Source: Myxococcus stipitatus (GTDB taxonomy: Bacteria > Myxococcota > Myxococcia > Myxococcales > Myxococcaceae). Taken from it: 64,000 bases of DNA. Where the stretch lies: positions 106,542 through 170,541 of the forward strand of contig NZ_JAKCFI010000016.1 of NCBI RefSeq assembly GCF_021412625.1. Direction: 5' to 3'. The notes under the pieces are model-generated. The model searched no databases. It was not told the DNA's origin and saw nothing but the letters and a program-made list of their open reading frames with translations. This document shows, piece by piece, positions 15,854 through 25,057 of this stretch. The translations under genes were made by a program, and so were the position numbers. Each line of letters opens with the position of its first letter. Position 1 is the stretch's first letter.

Positions 15854-17299
15854 ATGAGCATCCCGCCCCCGAGCCCCGTGATGCCGCCCGCTCCTGGCCT
15901 GCCTGCCCTGGAGGAGGCGCTCCGGAAGGACCTCGAGCGGCTGGGGTATCCGCGCCGCTCCTGGGTGCTCCCCCGCAAGACGCGCGCCGGCCAGCCCGTC
16001 CTCGACGTGCTCGTCGTCGGCGGAGGGCAGAGCGGGTTGGCGGCCGCCTTCGGGCTGATGCGCGAGCGCGTCACGAACCTGCTCGTCGTCGACGACTGCG
16101 CCCAGGACCTGGCGGGTCCCTGGAAGACGTTCGCGCGCATGCACACGCTGCGCACGCCCAAGCACCTGACGGGGCCGGACCACAACCTGCCCAACCTGTG
16201 CTTCCAGACCTGGTACGAGGCCCAGCACGGCGAGGCGGCGTGGGCGGCGCTGGAGCGCGTGCCCAAGGAGCTGTGGGCGGACTACCTGGCCTGGTACCGC
16301 CAGACGCTGGGCATCCCCGTGCGCTGCCACACGCGCGCGGGGGCCCTGTCGTGGAGCGCGGACGACGCGTGCTTCCTCGTCCCCCTCACGGACACGCGCG
16401 GCGGCGGGACGCAGGTGGTCCACGCGCGCAAGGTCGTGCTGGCCACGGGCATCGACGGCTCCGGCCGTTGGGAGGTGCCCCCGGTGGTGGCGGACCTGCC
16501 GAGGGAGCTGTACGCGCAGACGCGCGAGGACATCGACTTCGAGGCCCTGCGCGGCAAGCGCATCGGCGTGCTGGGCGCGGGCGCGTCCGCGTTCGACAAC
16601 GCCTCCGTGGCGCTGGAGCACGGCGCGGGCGAGGTGCACCTGTTCTACCGGCGCAAGTCGCTGCCCACCGTCAACCCGTACCGCTGGGCGGAGTTCGTCG
16701 GCTTCCTCAAGCACCACGCGGACCTGCCGGACGCGGACCGCTGGCGCTTCATCCACCGCATCATCGAGATGGGACAGCTGCCCCCGGCGGACACGTACCG
16801 CCGCGCCAGGGCGCATCCCCAGTTCCACCTGCACGCGGAGAGCCCGTGGGTCGGCGCGGAGGCGGTGGGCGGCCAGGCCCGCGTCACCACGCCCGGCGGC
16901 ACGTTCACCTTCGACAAGCTCATCGTCGGCAGCGGCACGGTGACGGACCTGTCGCTGCGGCCGGAGCTGTCGAACGTGTTCGACGACATCGCCCTGTGGA
17001 AGGACCGGTTCACGCCGCCCGCGGGGCAGTCCCACGCGGACCTCTTGCGCCACCCGTACCTGGGGCCGGGCTTCGAGCTGCAGGAGAAGCAGCCCGGCCG
17101 GGCACCCCACGTGTCGTCCATCTTCAACTACACCTTCGGCTGCCTGCTCTCGCTGGGGTTCGGCGGCGCGAGCATCTCCGGGATGAAGTACAGCCTCCCG
17201 AAGCTGGTGGCCGGCGTGACGAAGCAGCTCTACCTGGATGACCGGGAAGCGTTCTTCAGCTCCCTGGCGAGCTACGACGAGAGGGAATTCGAGCCATGA
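15854..17299 (+). CDS. FAD/NADPH-dependent monooxygenase, candidate urate hydroxylase
   Basis: The 481-residue flavoprotein has two Rossmann motifs: VLVVGGGQSGLAAA (FAD) near residue 55 and IGVLGAGASAFDNA (NADPH) near 237. This is the layout of FMO/Baeyer-Villiger-type monooxygenases. Its stop overlaps the allantoinase start (ATGA at 17296-17299), and three further ureide genes follow, so it is the first gene of a urate-to-urea pathway. The operon has an HIU hydrolase and an OHCU decarboxylase but no Uox, PuuD or HpxO-like gene to make their substrate. HpyO of Xanthomonas is a precedent for an FAD urate hydroxylase unrelated to HpxO. I propose the same reaction here: urate to 5-hydroxyisourate. 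The flavoprotein call is firm; the substrate is inferred. Confidence 0.85.
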   Translation: MSIPPPSPVMPPAPGLPALEEALRKDLERLGYPRRSWVLPRKTRAGQPVLDVLVVGGGQSGLAAAFGLMRERVTNLLVVDDCAQDLAGPWKTFARMHTLRTPKHLTGPDHNLPNLCFQTWYEAQHGEAAWAALERVPKELWADYLAWYRQTLGIPVRCHTRAGALSWSADDACFLVPLTDTRGGGTQVVHARKVVLATGIDGSGRWEVPPVVADLPRELYAQTREDIDFEALRGKRIGVLGAGASAFDNASVALEHGAGEVHLFYRRKSLPTVNPYRWAEFVGFLKHHADLPDADRWRFIHRIIEMGQLPPADTYRRARAHPQFHLHAESPWVGAEAVGGQARVTTPGGTFTFDKLIVGSGTVTDLSLRPELSNVFDDIALWKDRFTPPAGQSHADLLRHPYLGPGFELQEKQPGRAPHVSSIFNYTFGCLLSLGFGGASISGMKYSLPKLVAGVTKQLYLDDREAFFSSLASYDEREFEP

Positions 17300-18663
17300 G
17301 TGGTGGTGAGTTCGGGCTGCGCAGCCGCCGCGTCCTCGCGGCGGACGGGACGCGCGAGGCGGTGGTGGTGGTGCGCGGCGGGAAGGTGGCGGCGGTGGTG
17401 TCCCCGGACCAGGTGCCAGGGGGGCTGCCCGTGACGGACGTGGGCGAGCGCGTGGTGATGCCCGGCGTCGTGGACTGTCACGCGCACATCAACGAGCCGG
17501 GCCGCACGGAGTGGGAGGGTTTCGAGACGGCCACCCGCGCGGCGGCGGCCGGCGGCATCACCACCGTGGTGGACATGCCGCTCAACTCGCTGCCGCCCAC
17601 GACCACGCTCGGCGCGCTGGAGCTCAAGGCCCGCGCGGCCAGCACCGCGTGCATGGTGGACCATGGCTTCTGGGGGGGCGTCATCCCGGGGAACGCGGGC
17701 GAGCTGGAGCGGCTCATCGACGCGGGCGTGGCGGGCTTCAAGTGCTTCCTGTGCCCCTCCGGCGTGGACGAATTCCCCCCGGCCGACCGCGCGGTGCTGG
17801 ACGTGGCCATGCCCATCCTCGCGCGGCGCGGCGTGCCGCTCATCGTCCACGCGGAGCTGGAGTCGCCGCTGGAGGCCCGGGGCGACGTGGATCCCCGCAC
17901 CTACCGGGGCTACCTCGAGTCGCGTCCCCGGCGCTGGGAGCAGGACGCCATCCGGATGATGGTGGAGCTGGCGCGCGAGCACCGCTGCCGCGTGCACATC
18001 GTCCACCTGTCGTCCGCGGACGCCCTCCCGCTGCTGGCCGAGGCCCGCCGCGACGGCGTGGACATCTCCGTGGAGACGTGTCCGCACTACCTCTGCTTCA
18101 CCGCGGAGGAGATCTCCGACGGCGCCACCCACTTCAAGTGCGCGCCCCCCATCCGCGAGGCGGAGAACCGCGAGCGGCTGTGGACGGGGTTGGGGCGGGG
18201 CGACATCCAGCTCGTGGTGTCGGACCACTCGCCCTGCACCCCGGCGCTCAAGCACCTGGAGCGCGGCGACTTCGGCGCGGCGTGGGGCGGCATCGCGTCG
18301 CTCCAGCTGAGCCTCCCGGCCGTCTGGACGGAGGCGCGCCGGCGGGGCCATGGCCTGGAGACGCTCGTGCGCTGGATGTGCGAGGCCCCCGCGAGGCTGG
18401 TGGGCCTGTACGGCGCCAAGGGGACGCTGGCGCCCGGCGCGGACGCGGACCTGGTGGTGTTCGACCCGGAGGCGACGTTCGCGGTGGAGCCCGCGCGCCT
18501 GGAGCACCGCCACCCGTTGACGCCGTACGCGGGCCGGACGCTCGCGGGCGTGGTGGAGCGCACGATTCTGCGGGGCCAGACGGTGTATGAGCGCGGGCAG
18601 CCCTTCCCACGCCCCCAGGGACATTGGGTCAAGCGACCCGCCGCGGCGCGCGTCGCCGCCTAG
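17296..18663 (+). CDS. allB: Allantoinase
   Basis: The 455-residue cyclic amidohydrolase opens allantoin to allantoate. Metal-site residues are in place: DCHAHINEPGR near residue 60, the carboxylated lysine in AGFKCFLCPSG near 150, VHAEL near 185, HIVHLSS near 238 and the Asp in VVSDHSPCTP near 312. The HINEPGRTEWEGF segment is characteristic of AllB rather than dihydropyrimidinase. The start overlaps the end of the flavoprotein gene by four bases. Confidence 0.95.
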   Translation: MSGGEFGLRSRRVLAADGTREAVVVVRGGKVAAVVSPDQVPGGLPVTDVGERVVMPGVVDCHAHINEPGRTEWEGFETATRAAAAGGITTVVDMPLNSLPPTTTLGALELKARAASTACMVDHGFWGGVIPGNAGELERLIDAGVAGFKCFLCPSGVDEFPPADRAVLDVAMPILARRGVPLIVHAELESPLEARGDVDPRTYRGYLESRPRRWEQDAIRMMVELAREHRCRVHIVHLSSADALPLLAEARRDGVDISVETCPHYLCFTAEEISDGATHFKCAPPIREAENRERLWTGLGRGDIQLVVSDHSPCTPALKHLERGDFGAAWGGIASLQLSLPAVWTEARRRGHGLETLVRWMCEAPARLVGLYGAKGTLAPGADADLVVFDPEATFAVEPARLEHRHPLTPYAGRTLAGVVERTILRGQTVYERGQPFPRPQGHWVKRPAAARVAA

Positions 18664-18689
18664 AGACACGACAGGAGAGCGTACACACC

Positions 18690-19712
18690 ATGCATGCACC
18701 CGAAGAGGGCCGGCTGCGCGTTGCCTTCACCGAACTCATCGACCTGGCCGCCGAGAAGGTGGGGGGCCGCGCGCTGCTCGCCTCCGACGAGTTCTTCGCC
18801 GGCAAGGAGAACCTGCTCAAGCCCGGCCGGGGCGTCTTCATCCCGGACAAGTACACGGAGCAGGGCAAGTGGATGGACGGCTGGGAGTCGCGCCGCAAGC
18901 GCGTGCCCGGCAACGACTGGTGCATCCTCCAACTGGGCCTGCCCGGCGTGGTGCGCGGCGTGGACATCGACACCAACCACTTCCTCGGCAACTTCCCCGA
19001 CTACGCGTCGGTGGACGCGCTGGCGGTGGAGGGCTCTCCCGCGCCGGAGTCGCTCGTCGACGCGGCGTGGACGCGCATCCTCCCGCAGCTCAAGCTGCAG
19101 GGCGGCACGCGCAACCTGTTCCCCGTCGTCGACGAGCGCCGGTGGACGCACCTGCGGCTCAACATCTACCCGGACGGCGGCGTGGCGCGCTTCCGCGTGC
19201 ACGGCGAGGTGAGGCCGGACCTGGAGCGGCTGGCGCGGGGCGGGGCGCTGGTGGACCTGGCCGCGGCGGAGAACGGCGGCACGGTGGCGCAGTGCAACGA
19301 CGCCTTCTTCGGGCCCAAGGACAACCTCATCCTCCCGGGGCGCGCGGCCCACATGGGCGAGGGCTGGGAGACGCGGCGCAAGCGCCTGCTGCCCGGCTCC
19401 GATTGGATCGTCGTCAAGCTGGCCGTGCCGGGCACCCTGGAGCGCGTGGAGGTGGACACCGCGCACTACAAGGGCAACTTCCCGGAGAGCGCCTCGCTGG
19501 AGGGCATCTTCCTGCGCGAGCCGCTGGTGGACTTCGCCAACGCGCACCACCTCGCGTGGACGGAGGTGCTGCCGCGCACGAAGCTGCAGGCGGACTTCCG
19601 CCACTTCTTCGAGTCGGAGCTGCGCGCGAAGGGGCCCTTCACCCACGTGCGCCTCAACATCTTCCCGGACGGCGGGGTCAGCCGGCTGCGCGTCCACGGG
19701 CGGCCCGCGTGA
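18690..19712 (+). CDS. alc: Allantoicase
   Basis: The 340-residue protein consists of two homologous jelly-roll repeats, visible as paired motifs: FFAGKENLLKPGR/FFGPKDNLILPGR, WMDGWESRRKR/MGEGWETRRKR, and RLNIYPDGGVARFRVHG/RLNIFPDGGVSRLRVHG. This doubled structure is diagnostic of allantoicase, which hydrolyses allantoate to ureidoglycolate and urea. ATG 18690 follows an AGGAGA site. Its TGA overlaps the GTG of the next gene. Urea would be the nitrogen product; no urease is in the window. Confidence 0.96.
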   Translation: MHAPEEGRLRVAFTELIDLAAEKVGGRALLASDEFFAGKENLLKPGRGVFIPDKYTEQGKWMDGWESRRKRVPGNDWCILQLGLPGVVRGVDIDTNHFLGNFPDYASVDALAVEGSPAPESLVDAAWTRILPQLKLQGGTRNLFPVVDERRWTHLRLNIYPDGGVARFRVHGEVRPDLERLARGGALVDLAAAENGGTVAQCNDAFFGPKDNLILPGRAAHMGEGWETRRKRLLPGSDWIVVKLAVPGTLERVEVDTAHYKGNFPESASLEGIFLREPLVDFANAHHLAWTEVLPRTKLQADFRHFFESELRAKGPFTHVRLNIFPDGGVSRLRVHGRPA

Positions 19713-20215
19713 GCGCGCTGGAGCGACTCAACCGGATGTTCCCGGGCGACGCCAAGGCGGAGCTGATGCGCTGCTGTGGCTCGTCGCGCTGGGCGGATGG
19801 CATGACGCGCGCGCGGCCCTTCCGCGACGCGGCGCACCTGCTCGCGGAGTCGGAGTGGCTCTGGAAGCAGACGGGCCCGGACGACTGGCGCGAGGCGATG
19901 ACGCACCACCCGCGCATCGGCGAGTCCGCCCTGCGCGAGAAGTTCGCCTCCACCGCCTCCTGGTCGTCCCAGGAGCAGGGCGGGGTGAAGGGCGCGTCCG
20001 AGGACGTCATCCGGGGCCTGGCCGAGGGCAACGCGGCCTACGAGGCCCGCTTCGGCTTCATCTTCCTCGTGTGCGCCACGGGGAAGGGCGCGGAGGAGAT
20101 GCTGGCCATCCTCCGCGAGCGAATGGAGAACGCGCCGGACGAGGAGCTGCGCGTCGCGGCCGGCGAGCAGGCGAAGATCACCCGCATCCGACTGGAGAAG
20201 CTGCTGGCGTCATGA
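19709..20215 (+). CDS. uraD: 2-oxo-4-hydroxy-4-carboxy-5-ureidoimidazoline decarboxylase
   Basis: The 168-residue helical protein converts OHCU to S-allantoin. Family signatures are visible: the active-site His in MTHHPRIGES near residue 70, SWSSQEQGG near 90, and NAAYEARFGFIFLVCATGK near 115. GTG 19709 overlaps the allantoicase stop (GTGA). The TGA overlaps the next ATG. Confidence 0.95.
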   Translation: MSALERLNRMFPGDAKAELMRCCGSSRWADGMTRARPFRDAAHLLAESEWLWKQTGPDDWREAMTHHPRIGESALREKFASTASWSSQEQGGVKGASEDVIRGLAEGNAAYEARFGFIFLVCATGKGAEEMLAILRERMENAPDEELRVAAGEQAKITRIRLEKLLAS

Positions 20216-20556
20216 GCACCCTGTCCACCCATGTCCTCGACACGCACCGGGGCCGTCCCGCCTCCGGCGTCCCCATCTCCCTGGAGGTCCAGGGGGCCGG
20301 GGGTGAATGGAAGACGCTGGCCCGGGGCGTCACCAACGACGACGGGCGCGTGCGCGACTTCCTCCCGGCGGGCGCCCGCGTGGAGCCCGGCGTCTACCGG
20401 ATGAGCTTCGACACGGGCGCGTACTTCCGCGCGCTCGGCGTCCGGGGCTTCTACCCGTCCGTCACGGTGGTGTTCGAGCTGGCCGCGCCCGACGAGCACT
20501 ACCACGTCCCGCTGTTGCTCAGCCCCTTCGGCTACTCGACGTACCGGGGGAGCTGA
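20212..20556 (+). CDS. uraH: 5-hydroxyisourate hydrolase (transthyretin-like)
   Basis: The 114-residue protein is a full-length HIU hydrolase. It starts with STHVLDTHRGRPASGV (active-site His near residue 7) and ends in the diagnostic tetrapeptide YRGS. The EHYHVPLLLSPFGYSTY segment is also canonical. It hydrolyses 5-hydroxyisourate to OHCU and is the last gene of the operon; its stop lies two bases from the stop of the convergent receiver gene. Confidence 0.97.
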   Translation: MSTLSTHVLDTHRGRPASGVPISLEVQGAGGEWKTLARGVTNDDGRVRDFLPAGARVEPGVYRMSFDTGAYFRALGVRGFYPSVTVVFELAAPDEHYHVPLLLSPFGYSTYRGS

Positions 20557-20558
20557 GC

Positions 20559-20966
20559 TCACCCCTTGGTGTGGGCCTGGACGGCGGGGGCGAGCGTGCC
20601 GCTCCCCCGTCGCAGGAGGGCGTGGATTTCGGCGATGAGCACCGCGGGCTTCACGGGCTTGACGAGGTAGGCGTCCGGCACGGGGAGGCTGGGGTCGCCG
20701 TCCGAGCGGGGCGCGAAGCCGCTGACGAAGACGACGGGCAGGTGCCGGAGGGTGGCCTCCTCGCGGCAGCGGCGCAGCAGCTCGTAGCCGTCCATGCCGT
20801 CCATGTTCACGTCCGACAGGAGCAGGTCCGGCGGCTGCGCCAGGGCCTGCGCCAGCCCCGTCTCCCCGTCCGCCGCCGTGGCGCAGTCGAAGTCCCCCGA
20901 CAGCAGGAGACGGAGCGTCTCGCGCATCGTCCAGGAGTTTTCGACGATGAGGACCTTGGGCTTCAC
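20559..20966 (-). CDS. Single-domain response regulator (CheY-like)
   Basis: The 135-residue protein is a stand-alone receiver domain. The phospho-acceptor Asp is in LLLSDVNMDGMDGYE near residue 55, and the conserved Lys is in YLVKPVKPA near 105. The N-terminal acidic pair reads E-N in LIVENSWTMRE rather than D-D, so metal binding may be weakened. GTG 20966 follows CCGGAG at good spacing; the longer frame lacks homology. No output domain or partner histidine kinase is adjacent. Confidence 0.88.
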   Translation of the reverse strand: MKPKVLIVENSWTMRETLRLLLSGDFDCATAADGETGLAQALAQPPDLLLSDVNMDGMDGYELLRRCREEATLRHLPVVFVSGFAPRSDGDPSLPVPDAYLVKPVKPAVLIAEIHALLRRGSGTLAPAVQAHTKG

Positions 20967-21343
20967 GGGGCTCCGGGGCGCGGCGACGAAGAGGGGCAGC
21001 CCCCGTGTGGAGGGGCGTGCGCCTCCCGGAGCATCTCCGCACGGCCCCCATGGGAGCAAGGGGTCCGCTCCACCCCCAGTATGGCGCGGCGTGGTGTCCG
21101 CCACCCTTCTACGAGTCACCCCCTAGGGCCAGGGCCCGGGGGCAGGGCGGTGTCCCCGGCTCCACCGTCCATGGGCCCGGAGGGGGGACCTCCCAGGTCG
21201 TACCCGGACACCGCGTGACATGTCTCGGTGCCCGGAGACGTCTCCCACAGCACCTTGGGCCACCCCAACAGGGCGTGTCCGATACATGGAAACGTGATAT
21301 TCCTACGACTTCTGGAATCTGAAGACCTTCCGGTCCCACCTTC
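20967..21343. other. Divergent intergenic region upstream of the second kinase
   Basis: No gene is supported. It contains a perfect 12-bp palindrome, GGAGACGTCTCC (21234-21245), and an AT-richer stretch (about 21270-21330) before the GTG of the kinase gene. These are plausible operator and promoter elements, but I see no convincing -35/-10 pair. Confidence 0.45.
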
Positions 21344-24300
21344 GTGAGCGACGAAGAGAAGACAACCGTCCTGGACGAGCGCGCTCGTCCTCCGAGCTCG
21401 TGGGGAGAGCGCATCCGCACGCCAGTCACCCTTCCCGGTGATGCCGCTGGGGCGCGGCGTTCGCTCGAGGTGGGGATGGTGGTGACGGGGCGCTACCGGG
21501 TGGAGGGCCTGCTGGGCGAGGGCGGCATGGGCCGCATCTGGCTGGCGGACGACCTGCACGAGCGGCGGCGGGTGGCGCTGAAGGAGATGCAGGTGCCCGC
21601 GGGGCTGACGGCGGGCAAGACGGAGGAGCTGGTGCTGATGTTCCGGCACGAGTTCTTCGCGATGAAGAAGCTGCAGCACCCCGGCACGTTGAAGGTGTTC
21701 GACTGGGGGATGACGGAGGCCGGCAACCGCTTCATCACGATGGAGGTGGTGGACGGCCAGGACTTGAGCTCGCTGGCGCGCGAATCGCCGCTGGACACGC
21801 GCACGCTGTACAGGGTGCTCATCCAGATGGCGCAGGTGCTGGCGTTCATCCATTCGCGCCTGTACGTCCACTGCGACATCAAGGCGAGCAACGTGCGCAT
21901 CACCGGCTCCGGCGCGGTGAAGCTGATGGACTTCGGGGTGATGCACCAGCTGGGCACGCCCAGCCCCGGCAAGCTCAAGGGCACGTTGGAGTACCTGGCG
22001 CCGGAGTGGCAGCGCGGCGCGAGCATCGACGGGCGCGCGGACCTGTATTCGCTGGGGGTGATGGCCTACTACCTGGCCACGCGGCGGCTGCCCTTCAAGC
22101 GCAACACGCCCGCGGCGCTCCTGGCGGACCACCTGACGCGTCCGCCGCCCAGGCCCTCCACGCTGTGCCCGGTGGACCCGGCGCTGGAGGAGATCATCCT
22201 GATGCTGCTGGCGAAGGACCCTCGCGAGCGCTTCCAGGACGCCGGTGAGTTGATGGAGGCGCTGTGCCACGCCAGCGGCGAGCCCCTGCCGGAGGAGCCG
22301 TTGTCGGCGCGCGCCAGCTACCTGCACGTGCCGGAGGTGGTGGGGCGGGCTGCGGAGCTGGAGGCGCTGATGAACGGGCTGGCCGAGGCGGACTGGGGCC
22401 AGTCCCGCGCGGTGCTCATCGGCGCTCCGGCGGGCGTGGGCAAGACGCGGTTGCTGCAGGAGTTCGAGCTCCAGGCGAAGCTGGCGGAGCTGCCCTTCGG
22501 CCGGGGGCAGTGTCGCGCGGAGGGGCAGGCGCCGCTGACGCCCCTGGCGCAGGCCCTGCGCGCGTTGATGCCGCACACGCCCACGGAGGTGATGGAGCGG
22601 CTGGCGCCGAGGCTGGGGCGGCTGCTGCCCTCGCTGGGGGCCTCGTCGGTGGGCGTGGCGCAGGTGACGTCGGGGGAGGAGAAGCTGGCGCTGTTCGGGG
22701 CGCTGGCGGAGTGGGTGCGCTCGCTCGGCAAGCGGATGACGTTCGTGCTGTGCTTCGAGGACCTGCACTGGGCGGACAGCGCGTCTCTCGAGGTCATCAA
22801 CGTGCTCGTCCGCGCGCTGCATGGCACCCGCGGCATGGTGGTGGGCACGTTCCGCTCCGGGGAGCTGAGCCGGCTGAGCCTCGCGTTCCAGACGGTGGAC
22901 GAGAAGCTGACGTGGCGGTTGGACCTGGAGCCGCTCGCCGTCGAGCACGTGGGCGAGCTGGTGGGGCTCGCGCTGCCGGGGCTGGAGATTCCGGCGGACT
23001 TCGTGGAGCGGCTGCACGCCACGACGGGCGGCAACGCCTTCTTCGCCACCGAGTGCCTGCGCGCGTTGGTGGAGGAGGGGGCGTTGACGCGGGTGGGCGG
23101 TCGCTGGGAGGCGGACCCGGGGCTGCTGGCGTCGCGCACGCTGCCGGCGAGCATCCACGAGGCGGTGCTCGCGCGCCTGGGGACCGCGCCCCAGGAGCAG
23201 GTGGCGCTCCTGCGGCGGCTGGCCCCGGCGGGGCGGACGCTGGAGCTGCCCATGGTGCGGGCGCTGGCGGACCTGCCGGAGTCGGAGCTGTTCTCGGTGC
23301 TGGACGGCATCGTCGAGCGGCAGTTCCTCCAGGAGGAGGAGGGCCGCTACGTCTTCACGCACGACACCGTGCACCAGGCCGTCTACGACAGCATGCCGGA
23401 GGACGAGCGGCGGGCGGCGCACGCGCGGGTGGCCATGGCGTTGCAGACGCTCTACTTCCAGCGGCCGGACCTGACGCGCGCGGTGGGCTGGCACTACCTG
23501 CGCTCGCCGGAGCCGGAGCTGGCCATTGGCCCGTTGCTGGAGGCGGGGCGCGCGGCGATGGCGGCCCAGGCGATGCTGGAGGCCACGCTCCTGTTGAAGG
23601 AGGCGTCGACGCTGCTGGAGTCCGCGCCGGACTTCCCGGGGAGGGACCGGCTGCTGCTGCGCATCTGGGTGACGCTGGTGGAGGTGGGCTACGCGAGCGA
23701 CCCGCCCAGCTCGCTCGTCTTCGCGGAGAAGCTGTTCGCGCACTGGGCGGCCACGGTGGACCTGGAGGAGGGGCGGAGGAGCGCGCTGGAGCAGCTCGAC
23801 GCCGCGTGCTCGGCGCCGGAGGCCGAGCGGCCCGCGCGGTTGCGGGAGCTGCTGCGCGAGCGCGAGGCGGACGCGCGGTCCTCGCCGGCCGACATCTTCT
23901 GGAAGCAGGCGGAGCTGCAGATCCTCCAGGCCATGGCGCTGGCCATCGTCGGGCGGACGCGGGACCTGGACGCGCTGCTGGAGCGCGTGCGTCGCGAGCA
24001 GCCGGACATCTCGCCGTACCGGGCGGGGACGTTGCTCTCGCAGGCGGTGCTCTGCGCGTACACGGGGCAGACCGCGGGCGTGCTGGAGGCCCAGGCCGAG
24101 CAGCTGGCGCGGCTGCGTGGGCTGCGCGACGCCATGGGCTGGCTGCCGCGGCGGCTGGCGTGGTCGCTGGGCATGGGCGGCTACATGATGAACCTGAACC
24201 TGGCCCTGCGCGGCGAGCCGCTCGACGCGCGGGCCACGCGGGACGGGTGCGCGGTGGCGGAGGAGCACGGCTTCACGGACGTGCGCGCCTTCCACCTGTT

Positions 24301-25057
24301 CTCCGAGGTCGCGCGCGCGGCCTTCACGGGGGACGGCGCGGCCTTCGTGCCGGCGTTCACGGAGAAGACGGACCTGGTGCGCAGGCTGGGCAATCCCCGG
24401 TTGATGGAGCGCAACCTGGCCATCTTCACGCCGCCCTACTACCTGGAGCGCGGCGAGCACGAGCACGTGGCGGCGGTGGTGGCCCGCGCGGAGACGCTGG
24501 CGCGGGTGTTGCCCGAGGACCGGTGGTTGCAGTGCCACGTGCGGGTGTACCAGGCCTGTCGGGACATCCTCTTCGAGGACACGGCGGCGGCGCGCGAGTC
24601 GCTGCCTCGGGCGCTCGTGGCGGCGAGCGAGGCGGGGGTCCGCATGGGGACGCTCCTGCATGTCTACCAGTCCCGGTTCGAGCGGGAGCAGGGGCACCTG
24701 GACGTGGCGCGCGCGGCGGCGGAGGCGGCGCTCGCGCGGGCGGTGGAGCCGTCGTTGGCCAATCCCTGGGATGAAATCCTCGCGCGCCGCGCGCTGGCGG
24801 CGCTCCTGCCGGGGCTGGAGGGCCGCGGTCACCTCGAGCGCGCGCTGGTGCTGGCGCGGCAGACGGGCAATGTGCTCCAGGTGGGGCTCATCCACCTGGC
24901 GCTGGCGGAGCGCGAGGGCTCCGCGGAGGCGGCGGTGGCCGAGCTGGCGGAGGCGGAGACGGCCTTCACCGAGGCCCGCGCGCCGAGCCTGCTCGCGCAG
25001 GCCACCTCGCTGCGCGGCGTGCTCCAGCGTGGCGTGGACGCCCGCCGCAGCGCGTGA
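21344..25057 (+). CDS. Ser/Thr kinase fused to AAA-type ATPase and TPR-like repeats
   Basis: The 1,237-residue protein starts at GTG 21344. Its kinase domain spans about residues 45-310: G-loop LLGEGGMGRIW, lysine in VALKEM near 80, DFG near 196, APE in YLAPEW. The catalytic loop reads HCDIKASN (176-183), lacking the usual Arg before the catalytic Asp. An AAA/STAND-type ATPase follows, with Walker A GAPAGVGKT near 360 and Walker B-like FVLCFEDLHWAD. An all-helical TPR-like region extends from about 650 to the end. The plan matches kinase-ATPase-TPR signal transducers (PknK/MalT-like) common in myxobacteria. The last codons are copied downstream in a degenerate repeat array. Confidence 0.9.
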   Translation: MSDEEKTTVLDERARPPSSWGERIRTPVTLPGDAAGARRSLEVGMVVTGRYRVEGLLGEGGMGRIWLADDLHERRRVALKEMQVPAGLTAGKTEELVLMFRHEFFAMKKLQHPGTLKVFDWGMTEAGNRFITMEVVDGQDLSSLARESPLDTRTLYRVLIQMAQVLAFIHSRLYVHCDIKASNVRITGSGAVKLMDFGVMHQLGTPSPGKLKGTLEYLAPEWQRGASIDGRADLYSLGVMAYYLATRRLPFKRNTPAALLADHLTRPPPRPSTLCPVDPALEEIILMLLAKDPRERFQDAGELMEALCHASGEPLPEEPLSARASYLHVPEVVGRAAELEALMNGLAEADWGQSRAVLIGAPAGVGKTRLLQEFELQAKLAELPFGRGQCRAEGQAPLTPLAQALRALMPHTPTEVMERLAPRLGRLLPSLGASSVGVAQVTSGEEKLALFGALAEWVRSLGKRMTFVLCFEDLHWADSASLEVINVLVRALHGTRGMVVGTFRSGELSRLSLAFQTVDEKLTWRLDLEPLAVEHVGELVGLALPGLEIPADFVERLHATTGGNAFFATECLRALVEEGALTRVGGRWEADPGLLASRTLPASIHEAVLARLGTAPQEQVALLRRLAPAGRTLELPMVRALADLPESELFSVLDGIVERQFLQEEEGRYVFTHDTVHQAVYDSMPEDERRAAHARVAMALQTLYFQRPDLTRAVGWHYLRSPEPELAIGPLLEAGRAAMAAQAMLEATLLLKEASTLLESAPDFPGRDRLLLRIWVTLVEVGYASDPPSSLVFAEKLFAHWAATVDLEEGRRSALEQLDAACSAPEAERPARLRELLREREADARSSPADIFWKQAELQILQAMALAIVGRTRDLDALLERVRREQPDISPYRAGTLLSQAVLCAYTGQTAGVLEAQAEQLARLRGLRDAMGWLPRRLAWSLGMGGYMMNLNLALRGEPLDARATRDGCAVAEEHGFTDVRAFHLFSEVARAAFTGDGAAFVPAFTEKTDLVRRLGNPRLMERNLAIFTPPYYLERGEHEHVAAVVARAETLARVLPEDRWLQCHVRVYQACRDILFEDTAAARESLPRALVAASEAGVRMGTLLHVYQSRFEREQGHLDVARAAAEAALARAVEPSLANPWDEILARRALAALLPGLEGRGHLERALVLARQTGNVLQVGLIHLALAEREGSAEAAVAELAEAETAFTEARAPSLLAQATSLRGVLQRGVDARRSA

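Noticed and set aside
13985..20556. One metabolic cluster joining pruA, the epimerase and the ureide genes
   Set aside because: The two groups are divergent and share no intermediates apart from general nitrogen metabolism, so I treat them as separate operons.
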